DNA of 64,000 nt from Duganella flavida (GTDB lineage Bacteria > Pseudomonadota > Gammaproteobacteria > Burkholderiales > Burkholderiaceae_D), in contig NZ_WWCN01000004.1 of the NCBI RefSeq assembly GCF_009857445.1, positions 186,001-250,000 on the forward strand. The letters are read 5' to 3'. The notes under the pieces were generated by a model that saw only the letters and a program-made list of their open reading frames with translations, did no database searches and was not told the origin of the DNA. Both the position numbers and the translations under genes were made by a program. This document shows positions 49,152 to 57,890 of the stretch, piece by piece (the first letter of the stretch is position 1; each line of letters opens with the position of its first letter).

Positions 49152-51581
49152 ATGTCCAACGCAGCATTGAAGGAGCAAAACAACGACGCAGTTTACGTTG
49201 CCTCGTTCGAAAACTTACGTATGACGGATGTTGAATCCGTCGGCGGCAAGAACGCCTCTCTCGGCGAAATGATCAGCCAGCTGGCGGAAGCCGGCGTGCG
49301 CGTGCCCGGTGGTTTCGCCACCACGGCACAAGCTTTCCGCGACTTCCTGTCGCACAGTGCCGACGGCGGCAAGTCGTTGGCCGATCGCATTGCCGATCGC
49401 CTCGTCGACCTCAACATCGACGACGTCCGCTCGCTGGCGCAAGCTGGCGCCGAGATCCGTCAATGGATCATCGAGACTCCATTCCAGCCACGCCTGGAAG
49501 CGGAAATCAATACCTTCTACGAAAAACTGGTGGCCGATTCGTCGACCGAAATGTCGTTCGCGGTGCGCTCGTCGGCGACTGCTGAAGACTTGCCAGACGC
49601 TTCGTTCGCAGGCCAGCAAGAGACCTTCCTGAACGTGGTCGGCATCGACAACGTGCTGGACGCGATGAAGCACGTATTCGCCTCGCTGTACAACGACCGC
49701 GCGATTTCGTATCGCGTGCACAAAGGCTTCACCCACGCTGAAGTAGCGCTGTCGGCTGGCGTGCAGCGCATGGTGCGTTCCGACCTGGGCGCGGCTGGCG
49801 TGATGTTCACCATCGACACCGAGTCGGGCTTCAAGGACGTGGTGTTCGTGACCTCCAGCTACGGCCTCGGTGAGACCGTGGTGCAGGGCGCAGTGAATCC
49901 GGACGAATTCTACGTCCACAAGCCGATGCTGGAAAAAGGCAAGTCGCCTGTTATCCGCCGCAATATCGGTTCGAAACTGATCAAGATGGAATTCACTGCC
50001 GAAGCCAAAGCTGGCCGTTCGGTGAAGACCGTTGACGTGCCAGTCGAACTGCGCAACCGCTACTCGCTGAACGACCAGGAAGTGGTGGAACTGGCCAAGT
50101 ACGCTGTCATCATCGAAAACCACTACGGCCGTCCAATGGACATCGAGTGGGGCAAAGATGGCCGCGACGGCAAGCTGTACATCCTGCAAGCGCGTCCAGA
50201 GACCGTGAAGTCGCAGCAGAAAGCCACCGATGTGCAGCAGCGCTTCAAGCTGAAATCGTCGGGCACCGTGCTGGCCTCGGGCCGCGCGATTGGCCAGAAG
50301 ATCGGTGCCGGTCCGGTGCGCGTGATTCACGACCCGGCCGACATGGAACGTGTACAGCCAGGCGACGTGCTGGTCGCCGACATGACCGACCCTAACTGGG
50401 AACCAGTCATGAAGCGCGCTTCCGCCATCGTCACCAACCGCGGCGGACGTACCTGCCACGCAGCGATCATCGCACGTGAACTGGGCGTGCCTGCGGTGGT
50501 GGGCTGCGGTGATGCGACCGACGTGCTGAAAGACGGCACCTTCGTGACCGTGTCCTGCGCTGAAGGCGACGAAGGCAAGATCTACGACGGCCTGCTGGAA
50601 ACCGAAGTATCGGAAGTGCAGCGCGGCGAATTGCCGAAACTGCCGACCAAGATCATGCTGAACGTGGGTAATCCACAGCTGGCGTTTGACTTCCAGGCCG
50701 TGCCTAACGGCGGCGTGGGCCTGGCTCGCCTCGAGTTCATCATCAATAACAACATTGGTGTGCACCCGAAAGCGATCCTGGAATATCCAAACATCGACGC
50801 TGACTTGAAGAAGGCAGTGGAGTCGGTCGCGCGCGGCCACGCTTCGCCGAAAGCGTTCTACGTCGACAAGCTGGCCGAAGGTATTGCCACCATCGCCGCT
50901 GCGTTCTGGCCGAAACCAGTGATCGTGCGCCTGTCGGATTTCAAGTCCAACGAGTACAAGAAACTGATCGGCGGTTCGCGCTACGAGCCGGACGAAGAAA
51001 ATCCGATGCTGGGCTTCCGCGGCGCGGCGCGCTACCTCGCTGCTGATTTCGCCGGCGCATTCGAAATGGAATGCGCAGCGATGAAGCGCGTGCGTAACGA
51101 CATGGGCCTGACCAACGTTGAGATCATGGTGCCGTTCGTGCGTACCCTGGGCCAGGCTGAGAAGGTGGTGGACCTGCTGGGCAAGAACGGCTTGGTGCGC
51201 GGCGAAAACGGCCTGCGCCTGATCATGATGTGCGAAGTACCGTCGAACGCCATCTTGGCAGACCGCTTCCTCGAACACTTCGACGGCTTCTCGATCGGTT
51301 CCAACGACCTGACCCAGCTGACGCTGGGCCTGGACCGCGATTCCGGCATGGCGCTGCTGGCAGCTGACTTCGACGAGCGCGACGACGCGGTGAAAGCCCT
51401 GCTGTCGCAAGCGATCCAAGCCTGCCGCGCGCAGGGCAAGTACATCGGCATTTGCGGCCAGGGTCCATCGGACCACCCGGACTTCGCCGCGTGGCTGATG
51501 GAGCAGGGCATTGAATCGATGTCGCTGAATCCTGACTCGGTGATCGACACCTGGCAGAAGCTGGCGTCCTTGCAGAAGTAA
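49152..51581 (+). CDS. ppsA: Phosphoenolpyruvate synthase
   Basis: It converts pyruvate and ATP to PEP, AMP and phosphate, the entry to gluconeogenesis. The 809 residues have an N-terminal ATP-grasp domain ([40 protein letters not shown]), the phosphohistidine domain with H436 in [18 protein letters not shown], and the C-terminal PEP-utilising barrel ([38 protein letters not shown]). The Thr before H436 is the expected PpsR target. The ATG at 49152 follows AAGGTG; the longer frame to 48828 runs through ppsR and is rejected. Confidence 0.97.
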   Translation: MSNAALKEQNNDAVYVASFENLRMTDVESVGGKNASLGEMISQLAEAGVRVPGGFATTAQAFRDFLSHSADGGKSLADRIADRLVDLNIDDVRSLAQAGAEIRQWIIETPFQPRLEAEINTFYEKLVADSSTEMSFAVRSSATAEDLPDASFAGQQETFLNVVGIDNVLDAMKHVFASLYNDRAISYRVHKGFTHAEVALSAGVQRMVRSDLGAAGVMFTIDTESGFKDVVFVTSSYGLGETVVQGAVNPDEFYVHKPMLEKGKSPVIRRNIGSKLIKMEFTAEAKAGRSVKTVDVPVELRNRYSLNDQEVVELAKYAVIIENHYGRPMDIEWGKDGRDGKLYILQARPETVKSQQKATDVQQRFKLKSSGTVLASGRAIGQKIGAGPVRVIHDPADMERVQPGDVLVADMTDPNWEPVMKRASAIVTNRGGRTCHAAIIARELGVPAVVGCGDATDVLKDGTFVTVSCAEGDEGKIYDGLLETEVSEVQRGELPKLPTKIMLNVGNPQLAFDFQAVPNGGVGLARLEFIINNNIGVHPKAILEYPNIDADLKKAVESVARGHASPKAFYVDKLAEGIATIAAAFWPKPVIVRLSDFKSNEYKKLIGGSRYEPDEENPMLGFRGAARYLAADFAGAFEMECAAMKRVRNDMGLTNVEIMVPFVRTLGQAEKVVDLLGKNGLVRGENGLRLIMMCEVPSNAILADRFLEHFDGFSIGSNDLTQLTLGLDRDSGMALLAADFDERDDAVKALLSQAIQACRAQGKYIGICGQGPSDHPDFAAWLMEQGIESMSLNPDSVIDTWQKLASLQK

Positions 51582-51672
51582 TTGAAGTGATTGACGTAAG
51601 CTGAAAATGGTATAGACTGGAGTTATCGAATTTAGTAGTAAAAAACTCTATCAATACCATCTGTCAGCAGCT

Positions 51673-51712
51673 AAAAACCCTCGCCGCCCATGTTGGGAAG
51701 CGAGGGTTTTTT
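51673..51712 (+). terminator. Intrinsic terminator after ppsA
   Basis: AAAAACCCTCGC (51673-51684) pairs with GCGAGGGTTTTT (51700-51711), followed by another T; the interior CCCA/TGGG can extend it. It separates ppsA from the nfeD gene, which has its own AGGAG just downstream. Confidence 0.88.
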
Positions 51713-51731
51713 CATTTGAAAGGAGCGCATC

Positions 51732-52154
51732 ATGGCTGATTGGAGCTACTGGCTGGCGGCTGCCGGCGTGGTTGTAATACTCGAACTGTTCAGCGGGACT
51801 TTCTACCTGCTGATGATAGCCATCGGGCTGGCGGCCGGCAGTGCTGCGGCCTTGCTGGGCTTCGGCGAGGCGGCGCAATGGCTGGTGGCGGCAGCGGTCG
51901 GCATCATTGCGACGCTGGTCTTGCGCCGCAGCCGTTATGGCAAGCCGCAGGAGCGTATCGATGCGGCGCGCAACCCGGACGTGAACCTTGATATCGGCCA
52001 GACCGTGCATGTGCCGGCGTGGCAGGATAACGCAGCGCGCGTGATGTATCGCGGCGCGCTGTGGGATGTAGAGTTGGCTCCGGGCGTGAGCGCCACGCCG
52101 GGCCCGTTCATCATTCGTGAAGTGCGTGGCAGCCGCCTGATTGTGGCGGCCTAA
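51732..52154 (+). CDS. NfeD-family membrane protein
   Basis: The 140-residue protein has three or four hydrophobic segments in the first 65 residues (WLAAAGVVVILELFSG, FYLLMIAIGLAAG, WLVAAAVGIIATLVL). A soluble OB-fold tail of the NfeD C-terminal type follows (IGQTVHVPAW, ALWDVELAPG). It is the short NfeD form that lacks the protease domain. Such proteins are nearly always encoded with a stomatin-like SPFH protein, as here 21 bases downstream, and are thought to work with it in membrane microdomain or quality-control functions. Confidence 0.92.
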   Translation: MADWSYWLAAAGVVVILELFSGTFYLLMIAIGLAAGSAAALLGFGEAAQWLVAAAVGIIATLVLRRSRYGKPQERIDAARNPDVNLDIGQTVHVPAWQDNAARVMYRGALWDVELAPGVSATPGPFIIREVRGSRLIVAA

Positions 52155-52175
52155 GATTAATCAACGGAGATTTAC

Positions 52176-53111
52176 ATGGACATCAGTTTAGGCAACGTTA
52201 CCTTTATCTTGTTTGTTTTGGCTGTCGTATTCGTTTTTAAAACCATCAACGTGGTGCCGCAGCAGCACGCGTGGGTGGTGGAGCGGCTCGGTAAATATCA
52301 TGCGACGCTGGGGCCGGGTCTCAATATCGTGATTCCGTTTGTGGACCGCATCGCCTACAAGCACGTGCTAAAAGAGATACCGCTCGACGTGCCGCCGCAG
52401 GTCTGCATCACCAAGGACAACACGCAGCTGCAGGTGGACGGCATCCTGTACTTCCAGATTACTGACGCGATGCGCGCGTCGTACGGCTCGTCCAACTACA
52501 TCGCCGCGATTACGCAGCTGGCGCAGACCACGCTGCGTTCCGTGATCGGCCGTATGGAACTGGACAAAACGTTTGAAGAGCGTGAACACATCAACACCGC
52601 CATCGTGAATGCGATTGACGAATCAGCCTCCAACTGGGGCGTGAAGGTGCTGCGTTACGAGATCAAGGACTTGACGCCGCCGAAAGAAATCCTGCACGCC
52701 ATGCAGGCGCAGATCACAGCCGAGCGTGAGAAGCGTGCGCTGATCGCCGCATCGGAAGGCCGTCGCCAGGAGCAGATCAACATCGCCAGCGGCGAACGCG
52801 AGGCGCAGATTGCACGCTCCGAGGGCGACAAGCAAGCAGCCATCAACCGCGCACAAGGCCAGGCAGCGGCAATTGTGGCGCTGGCGGAGGCGAATGCGTC
52901 GGCACTGCGCCAGGTCGGCGCGGCAATCCGCGAACCGGGCGGCGACGAGGCCATGAACCTCAAAGTCGCCGAGCAATACGTTGGCGCGTTCGGCCAGCTT
53001 GCCAAGACCAATAATTCGATTATCATACCGGCCAATTTGGGCGAGATGAGCGGCCTGATCGCCACCGCGATGCAGGTCGTCAAAACGCAGAGCAAGATCA
53101 TCAAGGAGTAA
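52176..53111 (+). CDS. SPFH/stomatin-like membrane protein (QmcA/paraslipin type)
   Basis: The 311 residues have an N-terminal membrane anchor (VTFILFVLAVVFVF) and the SPFH domain, with VPQQHAWVVERLGKYHATLG-type opening and DVPPQVCITKDNTQLQVDG. An Ala/Glu/Gln-rich coiled coil follows (about 175-245: EREKRALIAASEGRRQEQIN). It forms oligomers at the membrane and is often linked to FtsH or other proteases. Paired with the upstream NfeD gene. Confidence 0.93.
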   Translation: MDISLGNVTFILFVLAVVFVFKTINVVPQQHAWVVERLGKYHATLGPGLNIVIPFVDRIAYKHVLKEIPLDVPPQVCITKDNTQLQVDGILYFQITDAMRASYGSSNYIAAITQLAQTTLRSVIGRMELDKTFEEREHINTAIVNAIDESASNWGVKVLRYEIKDLTPPKEILHAMQAQITAEREKRALIAASEGRRQEQINIASGEREAQIARSEGDKQAAINRAQGQAAAIVALAEANASALRQVGAAIREPGGDEAMNLKVAEQYVGAFGQLAKTNNSIIIPANLGEMSGLIATAMQVVKTQSKIIKE

Positions 53112-53113
53112 GC

Positions 53114-53524
53114 ATGGGTACTTGGGCGGTAGACGCCTTCGGCAACGACTTCGCGCAGGACTGGGCGGAGGATTTGCACGAGACGAGCAATCTGGACGCG
53201 GTCGAAGACACGCTCAATACGGCGCTGGAGAACGGTGGCGAACTGGAAGCACCGTTCGCGGCGGAAGCGCTAGCGGCAATTGAAGTGCTGGCGCGCCTGC
53301 AAGGCAAAGGCGGACCGCGCAGCGAGGACAGCGCATCGGTAGACGAATGGGTAGAGGCGCGCAAAGCCAAGGCGGTCAAACCGCGCACCGACTTGGCGGC
53401 GAAAGCCGCGCAAGCCATCGAGCGCGTTCTCGGTCCGGACAGCGAACTACGCCAACTGTGGGAAGACAGCGAGCACTACGCAGACTGGCGCGCCTCAGTC
53501 GAAGACCTGCGCGCCCGTCTTTAA
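53114..53524 (+). CDS. DUF4259-domain protein
   Basis: The 136-residue soluble protein begins MGTWAVDAFGNDFAQDWAED, the hallmark of DUF4259 proteins (MGTWxxxxFxNDxAxDW). The rest is acidic and helical, with LAAIEVLARLQGKG and a C-terminal WRASVEDLRARL. Its function is unknown. It starts 2 bases after the stomatin gene and is probably in the same operon. A long inverted repeat begins 3 bases after its stop. Confidence 0.85.
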   Translation: MGTWAVDAFGNDFAQDWAEDLHETSNLDAVEDTLNTALENGGELEAPFAAEALAAIEVLARLQGKGGPRSEDSASVDEWVEARKAKAVKPRTDLAAKAAQAIERVLGPDSELRQLWEDSEHYADWRASVEDLRARL

Positions 53525-53526
53525 AA

Positions 53527-53614
53527 TTCGGGGTCAGCTCTGTCATTTGGACATTGCGGAACTAATGCGAAAAATTTAGTTCCCAAATGTCCAAATGACA
53601 GAGCTGACCCCGAA
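53527..53614 (+). repeat. Long inverted repeat (39-bp arms, 10-base loop)
   Basis: The left arm (53527-53565) begins TTCGGGGTCAGCTCTGTCAT. The right arm (53576-53614) is its reverse complement with only two adjacent mismatches; the loop is TGCGAAAAAT. It occupies nearly the entire gap between the converging ends of the DUF4259 and PEP-CTERM genes. It could terminate both transcripts. The GGGGTCAG outer end is shared with the 30-bp palindromes at 18700 and 48097, pointing to a common repeat family. No transposase is nearby. Confidence 0.92.
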
Positions 53615-53620
53615 GTTGTT

Positions 53621-54220
53621 TTACTGCTTGCGGCGGCGGGCGGCGAAGCCTACCAGGCCCAGGCCAGCCAGCAGCATGGCGTAGGTTTCTGGCTCAGGTA
53701 CGGCGGTGGTCAGCGAGACTTTATCCAGCGAGGTGCCCAGGCTGTCGCTGGTGCCGATGGCTTTGAAGCTCAGCGCTTCGGTAGCGCCATTGCCGATCAG
53801 GTTGTAGCTGACGGTCTGCCAGCCGCCGCCCAGCGAGTTGTTCACGGTGCCAACCACGCTGCCGCCCCAGCTGATTTCCAGACCTTGCGACGAGGTGGCC
53901 ACGCCTGGACGGTCCTGGAACTTGAAGGTCAGGGTGTAGTTCTGGCCCATCACGGTCGACACGTTCTGGAACATCGAGCTGTTGGCGGTGGTATCCAGTT
54001 CGACGAAGTTCACGCCGTCCGGGGCATTGCCGACTACGTTGTTGCGCAGTTCGATGCCGTAGGCGCCACCGGTCCAGCCGGTCAGGTTGCTGTAGATGTT
54101 CCAGGTGCCGTTGGCTTGCAGGTTTTGCTCGAAGCTGCCGTTGGTCAGCAGTTCGGTCGATGCGTGTGCTGCGCCGCTGGCCAGCAGGGCCGCGATGGCG
54201 GCAGTTTTCAGAAATTTCAT
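53621..54220 (-). CDS. PEP-CTERM secreted protein with jelly-roll-like domain
   Basis: The 199-residue protein has a signal peptide (MKFLKTAAIAALLASGAAHAS). A domain beginning ELLTNGSFEQN and containing FVELDTTANSSMFQNVSTV is reminiscent of DUF642 or galactose-binding-like folds. The C-terminal sorting tail is PEPETYAMLLAGLGLVGFAA, then RRRKQ. GGGGAAAC precedes the ATG at 54220; the upstream frame to 54319 is not signal-like. It is likely processed by an exosortase encoded elsewhere and displayed or released with exopolysaccharide. The specific function is unknown. Confidence 0.9.
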   Translation of the reverse strand: MKFLKTAAIAALLASGAAHASTELLTNGSFEQNLQANGTWNIYSNLTGWTGGAYGIELRNNVVGNAPDGVNFVELDTTANSSMFQNVSTVMGQNYTLTFKFQDRPGVATSSQGLEISWGGSVVGTVNNSLGGGWQTVSYNLIGNGATEALSFKAIGTSDSLGTSLDKVSLTTAVPEPETYAMLLAGLGLVGFAARRRKQ

Positions 54221-54345
54221 GGCGTTTCCCCGTATGTTGATTATTGGCAATTTGAATTTCACAAAAGACATGCAAATTCTATCTCGGCAACAGCAAAACA
54301 AGCTAGGGACATTTGTCATTTTCTGATGTGTTGTACCATTCCGGC

Positions 54346-55176
54346 ATGAACCAAGATATCCAACAGCTGCAAAACTTTCTGCGCGACAATCAACGGGTGC
54401 TGGTGCTGACCGGCGCCGGCCTCAGCACGGCCTCCGGCATACCCGATTACCGCGACAAGGACGGCGTGCGGCGCGGCCGCAACCCGATACAGGGGCCGGA
54501 TTTCCGCAAGTCCGAGGCAGTGCGCCGCCGCTACTGGGCACGCAGCATGGCCGGCTACCCGACTTTGGCCGGGGCTGCGCCCAACGCCGGCCATCACGCG
54601 CTGGCCGAGCTGGAAGCAGCCGGGCGCATCCACGGCATCATTACGCAAAACGTCGACGGCTTGCACACGCGGGCCGGCAGCCGCAAGCTGATCGAGCTGC
54701 ATGGGAATATCCATGGTGTGGTTTGCCTCGATTGCCGCAGCGTGCATCCGCGCGCCGGAATTCAGCAATGGCTGGCGCAGGCGAATCCGGAACTGGTACC
54801 GACCGGCCCGGCCGGCGAGGTGGTGCCGGAAGCGCGTCCCGACGGCGATGCTGAGGTGGAGCTGGATGAGCTCCAGGATTTCCAGCTGCCGTACTGCGCA
54901 GCGTGCGGCGGCACCTTGCAGCCGGATGTGATCTTCTTCGGCGATAACATCCCGGCCCAGCGCACGGCCGCAGCGCTGCAGCTGGCCGAGGAGGCCGACG
55001 CGGTGCTGGTGGTGGGCTCGTCGCTGATGGTGTTCTCGGGCTTCCGCTTTGCCAAGCTGGCAGCCCAAGCGAACAAGCCGATCGCGGCCATCAACATCGG
55101 GAAGACCCGGGCGGATGACTTGATCGGCTTGAAGGTGGAAGCGTCGGCAGTGGATGTGCTGCCGTTGCTGGTTTAA
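54346..55176 (+). CDS. NAD-dependent protein deacetylase, Sir2 family (class II-like)
   Basis: The 276 residues have GAGLSTASGIPDYRDKDG (NAD binding), TQNVDGLHTRAGS (Asn, Asp) and LHGNIHG with the catalytic His. A zinc module uses CLDC and CAAC cysteine pairs separated by a longer insert (about 45 residues), and GSSLMVFSG follows. It removes acyl groups from lysines, giving nicotinamide and O-acyl-ADP-ribose. The ATG at 54346 is favoured because it directly precedes the folded domain. Its TAA stop shares the bases TTAA with the stop of the convergent FlgO gene. Confidence 0.93.
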   Translation: MNQDIQQLQNFLRDNQRVLVLTGAGLSTASGIPDYRDKDGVRRGRNPIQGPDFRKSEAVRRRYWARSMAGYPTLAGAAPNAGHHALAELEAAGRIHGIITQNVDGLHTRAGSRKLIELHGNIHGVVCLDCRSVHPRAGIQQWLAQANPELVPTGPAGEVVPEARPDGDAEVELDELQDFQLPYCAACGGTLQPDVIFFGDNIPAQRTAAALQLAEEADAVLVVGSSLMVFSGFRFAKLAAQANKPIAAINIGKTRADDLIGLKVEASAVDVLPLLV

Positions 55177-55724
55177 TTCCGCTGCAGCATGGAACGGACG
55201 ATGGTTTCCTTGGCCAGCACGTAGTCATGACCGGCCAGCACGAAGTTGGTGTTCGGCTGGATCACTTTGATGTTGATGAATACCATGTCGCTGGTTTCGG
55301 CATACGAACCGACCACGATGGCTTGCGCGTTGTGGCTGTTGGCGACTTCACCGATTTCGCGGGTCAGCATCAGCTCGCCCTGGTTGCGTTTCAGGTAGAC
55401 GCTGTTACGCAGCTTCATTTCCAGCATGCTCAGGCCGCCCTGAGCCATGCGCGTCGAGATCTGCTCCGACACCAGGCGGCCCAGCGTGGTGGTCTGTTCC
55501 AGTGAATCGATGTTGACCACGGTGGCGACGATCAGCGGCTTGTCCGCCAGCAGCTTGCCGCTCAGTTGCTGCAGCAGCGCATCGGCCGCCTTGTAGTTGG
55601 CATTGATGAACTGGTTCGATGAGATGGTGGCGTAATTGCCTTCTTCATTTTTCGGCGTCGAGGAGCAGCCAGCCAGCAGCAGCGGCAGGGCCAGCACGGA
55701 GGTACGCAGTACGTTGTTCAGCAT
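55173..55724 (-). CDS. FlgO-domain outer-membrane lipoprotein
   Basis: The 183 residues have a lipoprotein signal (LPLLLAGCSS) and a FlgO-like domain: NYKAADALLQQL, VATVVNIDSLEQTTTLGRLV, RMAQGGLSMLEMKLR, ANSHNAQAIVVGSYA. In Vibrio, FlgO is a flagellar outer-membrane protein needed for stable flagella. Here no flagellar genes are close, so the role is open. It begins immediately after the stop of the upstream lipoprotein gene and is surely co-transcribed with it. Confidence 0.88.
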   Translation of the reverse strand: MLNNVLRTSVLALPLLLAGCSSTPKNEEGNYATISSNQFINANYKAADALLQQLSGKLLADKPLIVATVVNIDSLEQTTTLGRLVSEQISTRMAQGGLSMLEMKLRNSVYLKRNQGELMLTREIGEVANSHNAQAIVVGSYAETSDMVFINIKVIQPNTNFVLAGHDYVLAKETIVRSMLQRN

Positions 55725-56417
55725 TTACATGTCTCCGCGCACCTGGAAGGTACGGGTCAGTTTAGGTTCTTCAGGCTTCGGATCGACGATGCCGTACAGC
55801 ACGCGGTCGGTGTCGGCCACGTAGTAGGCCGAGGTGCTGCGCGCCAGATAGCGGTACTGGTCGGACACCGAAACGGTGACGATGATTTCAGTCTTTGGCG
55901 TTGCGCCCGGTGCGAACTGGGCATTGAACCAGTCGTAGGCATCCCAGGCGCCGGCGCCAGCGGCGATATTGAGCAGGGCCGGTGCTTCGATCTCGCTCAG
56001 CAGCCAGACGCCGGCGCCGAGGATGGCGCGCTCGCCGTGGTAGCGGTATTGCGGACGGTTGGCGCTGAAGCTAACGGCCTGCACATCCATATCAACCTTG
56101 AGCGAGCCGGCCGGGCTGCGCGACACCACGTAGCCATCATTGACCAGCGAGGTGGTCAGCTGGGTCGCCAGCGCGCGCTGGAACGGCGTTGGGTCTTTCG
56201 GTTCGTTGATGAAGACCGGACGGGGCGGACTCTTCTTGAGCTCGGCGGCCACGCCTTTTTCGATATTGTCGGAAATGACGCCCCAGTGGTAAGCCGCCTG
56301 CAGCTTGGCTTGCTTGGTGGTGGGGAAGTTGGCGGCCAGCGGCGTCGGCGTATAGCGTGCCGCGCATCCTGCCAGCAAGATTCCGGCTGCCAGAGCCATT
56401 GCAGTTTTCAGCGCCAT
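55725..56417 (-). CDS. Lipoprotein of unknown function upstream of the FlgO gene
   Basis: The 230 residues begin with a lipobox signal peptide (MALKTAMALAAGILLAGCAA). The body (YHWGVISDNIEKGVAAELKK, LVNDGYVVSRSPAGSLKVDMDVQAV) resembles no family I can name. The ATG at 56417 gives a proper lipoprotein signal with GAGG in front, so the longer frame to 56504 is rejected. Zero-base spacing with the FlgO-like gene suggests the two products work together at the outer membrane. Confidence 0.82.
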   Translation of the reverse strand: MALKTAMALAAGILLAGCAARYTPTPLAANFPTTKQAKLQAAYHWGVISDNIEKGVAAELKKSPPRPVFINEPKDPTPFQRALATQLTTSLVNDGYVVSRSPAGSLKVDMDVQAVSFSANRPQYRYHGERAILGAGVWLLSEIEAPALLNIAAGAGAWDAYDWFNAQFAPGATPKTEIIVTVSVSDQYRYLARSTSAYYVADTDRVLYGIVDPKPEEPKLTRTFQVRGDM

Positions 56418-56507
56418 TATTGCCTCGTCGTCAAAGGTGCGAATGTAAAATCGTTCTCCACCCAGTTTAGCATGGATGTTTCTAATTAGAAATTGTCCGG
56501 ACAATAA

Positions 56508-56532
56508 AAAACCCGGTACGGGACCGGGTTTT
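56508..56532 (-). terminator. Bidirectional intrinsic terminator after smpB
   Basis: AAAACCCGGT (56508-56517) and ACCGGGTTTT (56523-56532) form a 10-bp stem with a 5-base loop. On the minus strand a T tract follows. It lies 20 bases after the smpB stop. Confidence 0.88.
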
Positions 56533-56552
56533 GTACAGAGTGCGCAACAGTT

Positions 56553-57002
56553 TTAGCGGCGATGGGTTTTCATCGCGGCCGCCACTTCGCGCTTGCCATC
56601 GCGATCTTTCTCGGTAGCACGTTTATCATGCATTTTCTTGCCTTTGGCGAGGCCGATTTCACATTTCACGCGGCCGCCCTTGAAGTGCAGGTTGAGCGGC
56701 ACCAGGGTGTAGCCGGCGCGCGTGACTTTGCCGATCAGCTTGTCGATCTGTTCGCGATGCAGCAGCAGCTTGCGGGTGCGCACGGCTTCCGGGCTGATGT
56801 GGGTGGACGCGGTCGGCAGGGCGCTGATGTGAGCGCCGAACAGGAACAGCTCGTCGCCCTTGATGGTGACGTAGGCTTCCTTGATTTGTACCTTGTTGTC
56901 GCGGATGGCCTTGACCTCCCAGCCCTCCAGCACGACGCCCGCTTCATAGCGGTCTTCGATGAAGTAGTCAAAAAAGGCTTTTTTGTTATCAGCTATGGTC
57001 AT
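56553..57002 (-). CDS. smpB: SsrA-binding protein SmpB
   Basis: It is the partner of tmRNA in rescuing stalled ribosomes. The 149-residue protein has the typical opening [32 protein letters not shown], here summarised by [13 protein letters not shown] and the central [11 protein letters not shown]. The basic C-terminal tail [18 protein letters not shown] enters the mRNA path. It is divergent from ratA, a common arrangement. The ssrA RNA gene is not in the window. Confidence 0.97.
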   Translation of the reverse strand: MTIADNKKAFFDYFIEDRYEAGVVLEGWEVKAIRDNKVQIKEAYVTIKGDELFLFGAHISALPTASTHISPEAVRTRKLLLHREQIDKLIGKVTRAGYTLVPLNLHFKGGRVKCEIGLAKGKKMHDKRATEKDRDGKREVAAAMKTHRR

Positions 57003-57077
57003 GAGATGGTATCGGTTAAACTACTGCTGCGCGCCCAACAGCGCGAATAATTCAACATCATAGCAAATGGTTAGACA

Positions 57078-57512
57078 ATGGCAGTAGTACACAAATCAGT
57101 TTTACTCGCTTATAGCGCCCAGCAAATGTTTGATCTGGTGGCTGCGATTGAGGACTATCCCAAATTTTTGCCGTGGTGCGGTGGTGTTGAGGTCAAGGAG
57201 CGCACTGGCGATACGGTGGTGGCCAGCGTTGGCATCAACTACCACGGCGTCAAGCAGAGCTTCACCACTGCCAATGAAAACACGCCCTCCAGTGCTATCA
57301 AGATGAGGCTGGTGGACGGTCCTTTCAAGTGCCTGGACGGCACCTGGACCTTCAAGGCGCTGCGTGAGGACGCCTGCAAGATCGACCTCGACCTGCACTA
57401 CGAATTTTCCAGTGCCTTGCTGGCCAAGCTGGTGGGGCCGGTGTTCGGGATGATCGCCAACAGCATGGTGGATTCCTTCTGCAAACGGGCGGAAACGGTG
57501 TATGGCAGCTGA
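57078..57512 (+). CDS. ratA: RatA / Coq10-like START-domain protein
   Basis: The 144 residues have the ubiquinone-binding START fold of the RatA/Coq10 family: YSAQQMFDLVAAIEDYPKFLPWCGGVEV near the start (motif FDLV..IEDYPKFLPWC) and a C-terminal helix FGMIANSMVDSFCKRAE. In E. coli RatA was reported to block 70S formation, while homologues elsewhere act in ubiquinone function, so the actual role is uncertain. Its end overlaps the rnfH start by 11 bases. Confidence 0.92.
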   Translation: MAVVHKSVLLAYSAQQMFDLVAAIEDYPKFLPWCGGVEVKERTGDTVVASVGINYHGVKQSFTTANENTPSSAIKMRLVDGPFKCLDGTWTFKALREDACKIDLDLHYEFSSALLAKLVGPVFGMIANSMVDSFCKRAETVYGS

Positions 57513-57792
57513 GACCATCAACATCCAGGTGTGCTACGCCAGCGAGGCGACGCAATTCCTGCGCGCCTTGCAAGTCCCGCTCGGCACCACCATCGAACAA
57601 GCCATCGCCCTGAGTGGCCTGGCCGAAGCCGCGCCCGGCCTTGATGTGGCCGCACTGGAAACCGGCATCTATGCCAAGAAAAAATCGCGCGACACCGTCC
57701 TGCGCGAACACGACCGCATCGAACTCTACCGCCCCCTGATCGCCGACCCCAAGCAAGCCCGCCGCCGCCGCAAAACCGCCGCGCCTGTTTGA
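57502..57792 (+). CDS. RnfH-family ubiquitin-like protein
   Basis: This small beta-grasp protein of 96 residues has TINIQVCYASEATQFLRALQVPLG at its start (the core segment is VCYASEATQFLRALQV), then GLDVAALETGIYAKKKS and a basic end KQARRRRKTAA. It belongs to the RnfH/UPF0125 (RatB, YfjF) family. Its biochemical role is not established. It is coupled to ratA by overlap. Confidence 0.9.
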   Translation: MAAETINIQVCYASEATQFLRALQVPLGTTIEQAIALSGLAEAAPGLDVAALETGIYAKKKSRDTVLREHDRIELYRPLIADPKQARRRRKTAAPV

Positions 57793-57890
57793 CCTCTGCA
57801 GTGTTGCAAACTGGCTTTGCGGCGATGGGCCTTCCTGCCCGTACCGCAGCAACCTAAGATAAACTCATCGTCACCACCTGCGAAGAGTTC

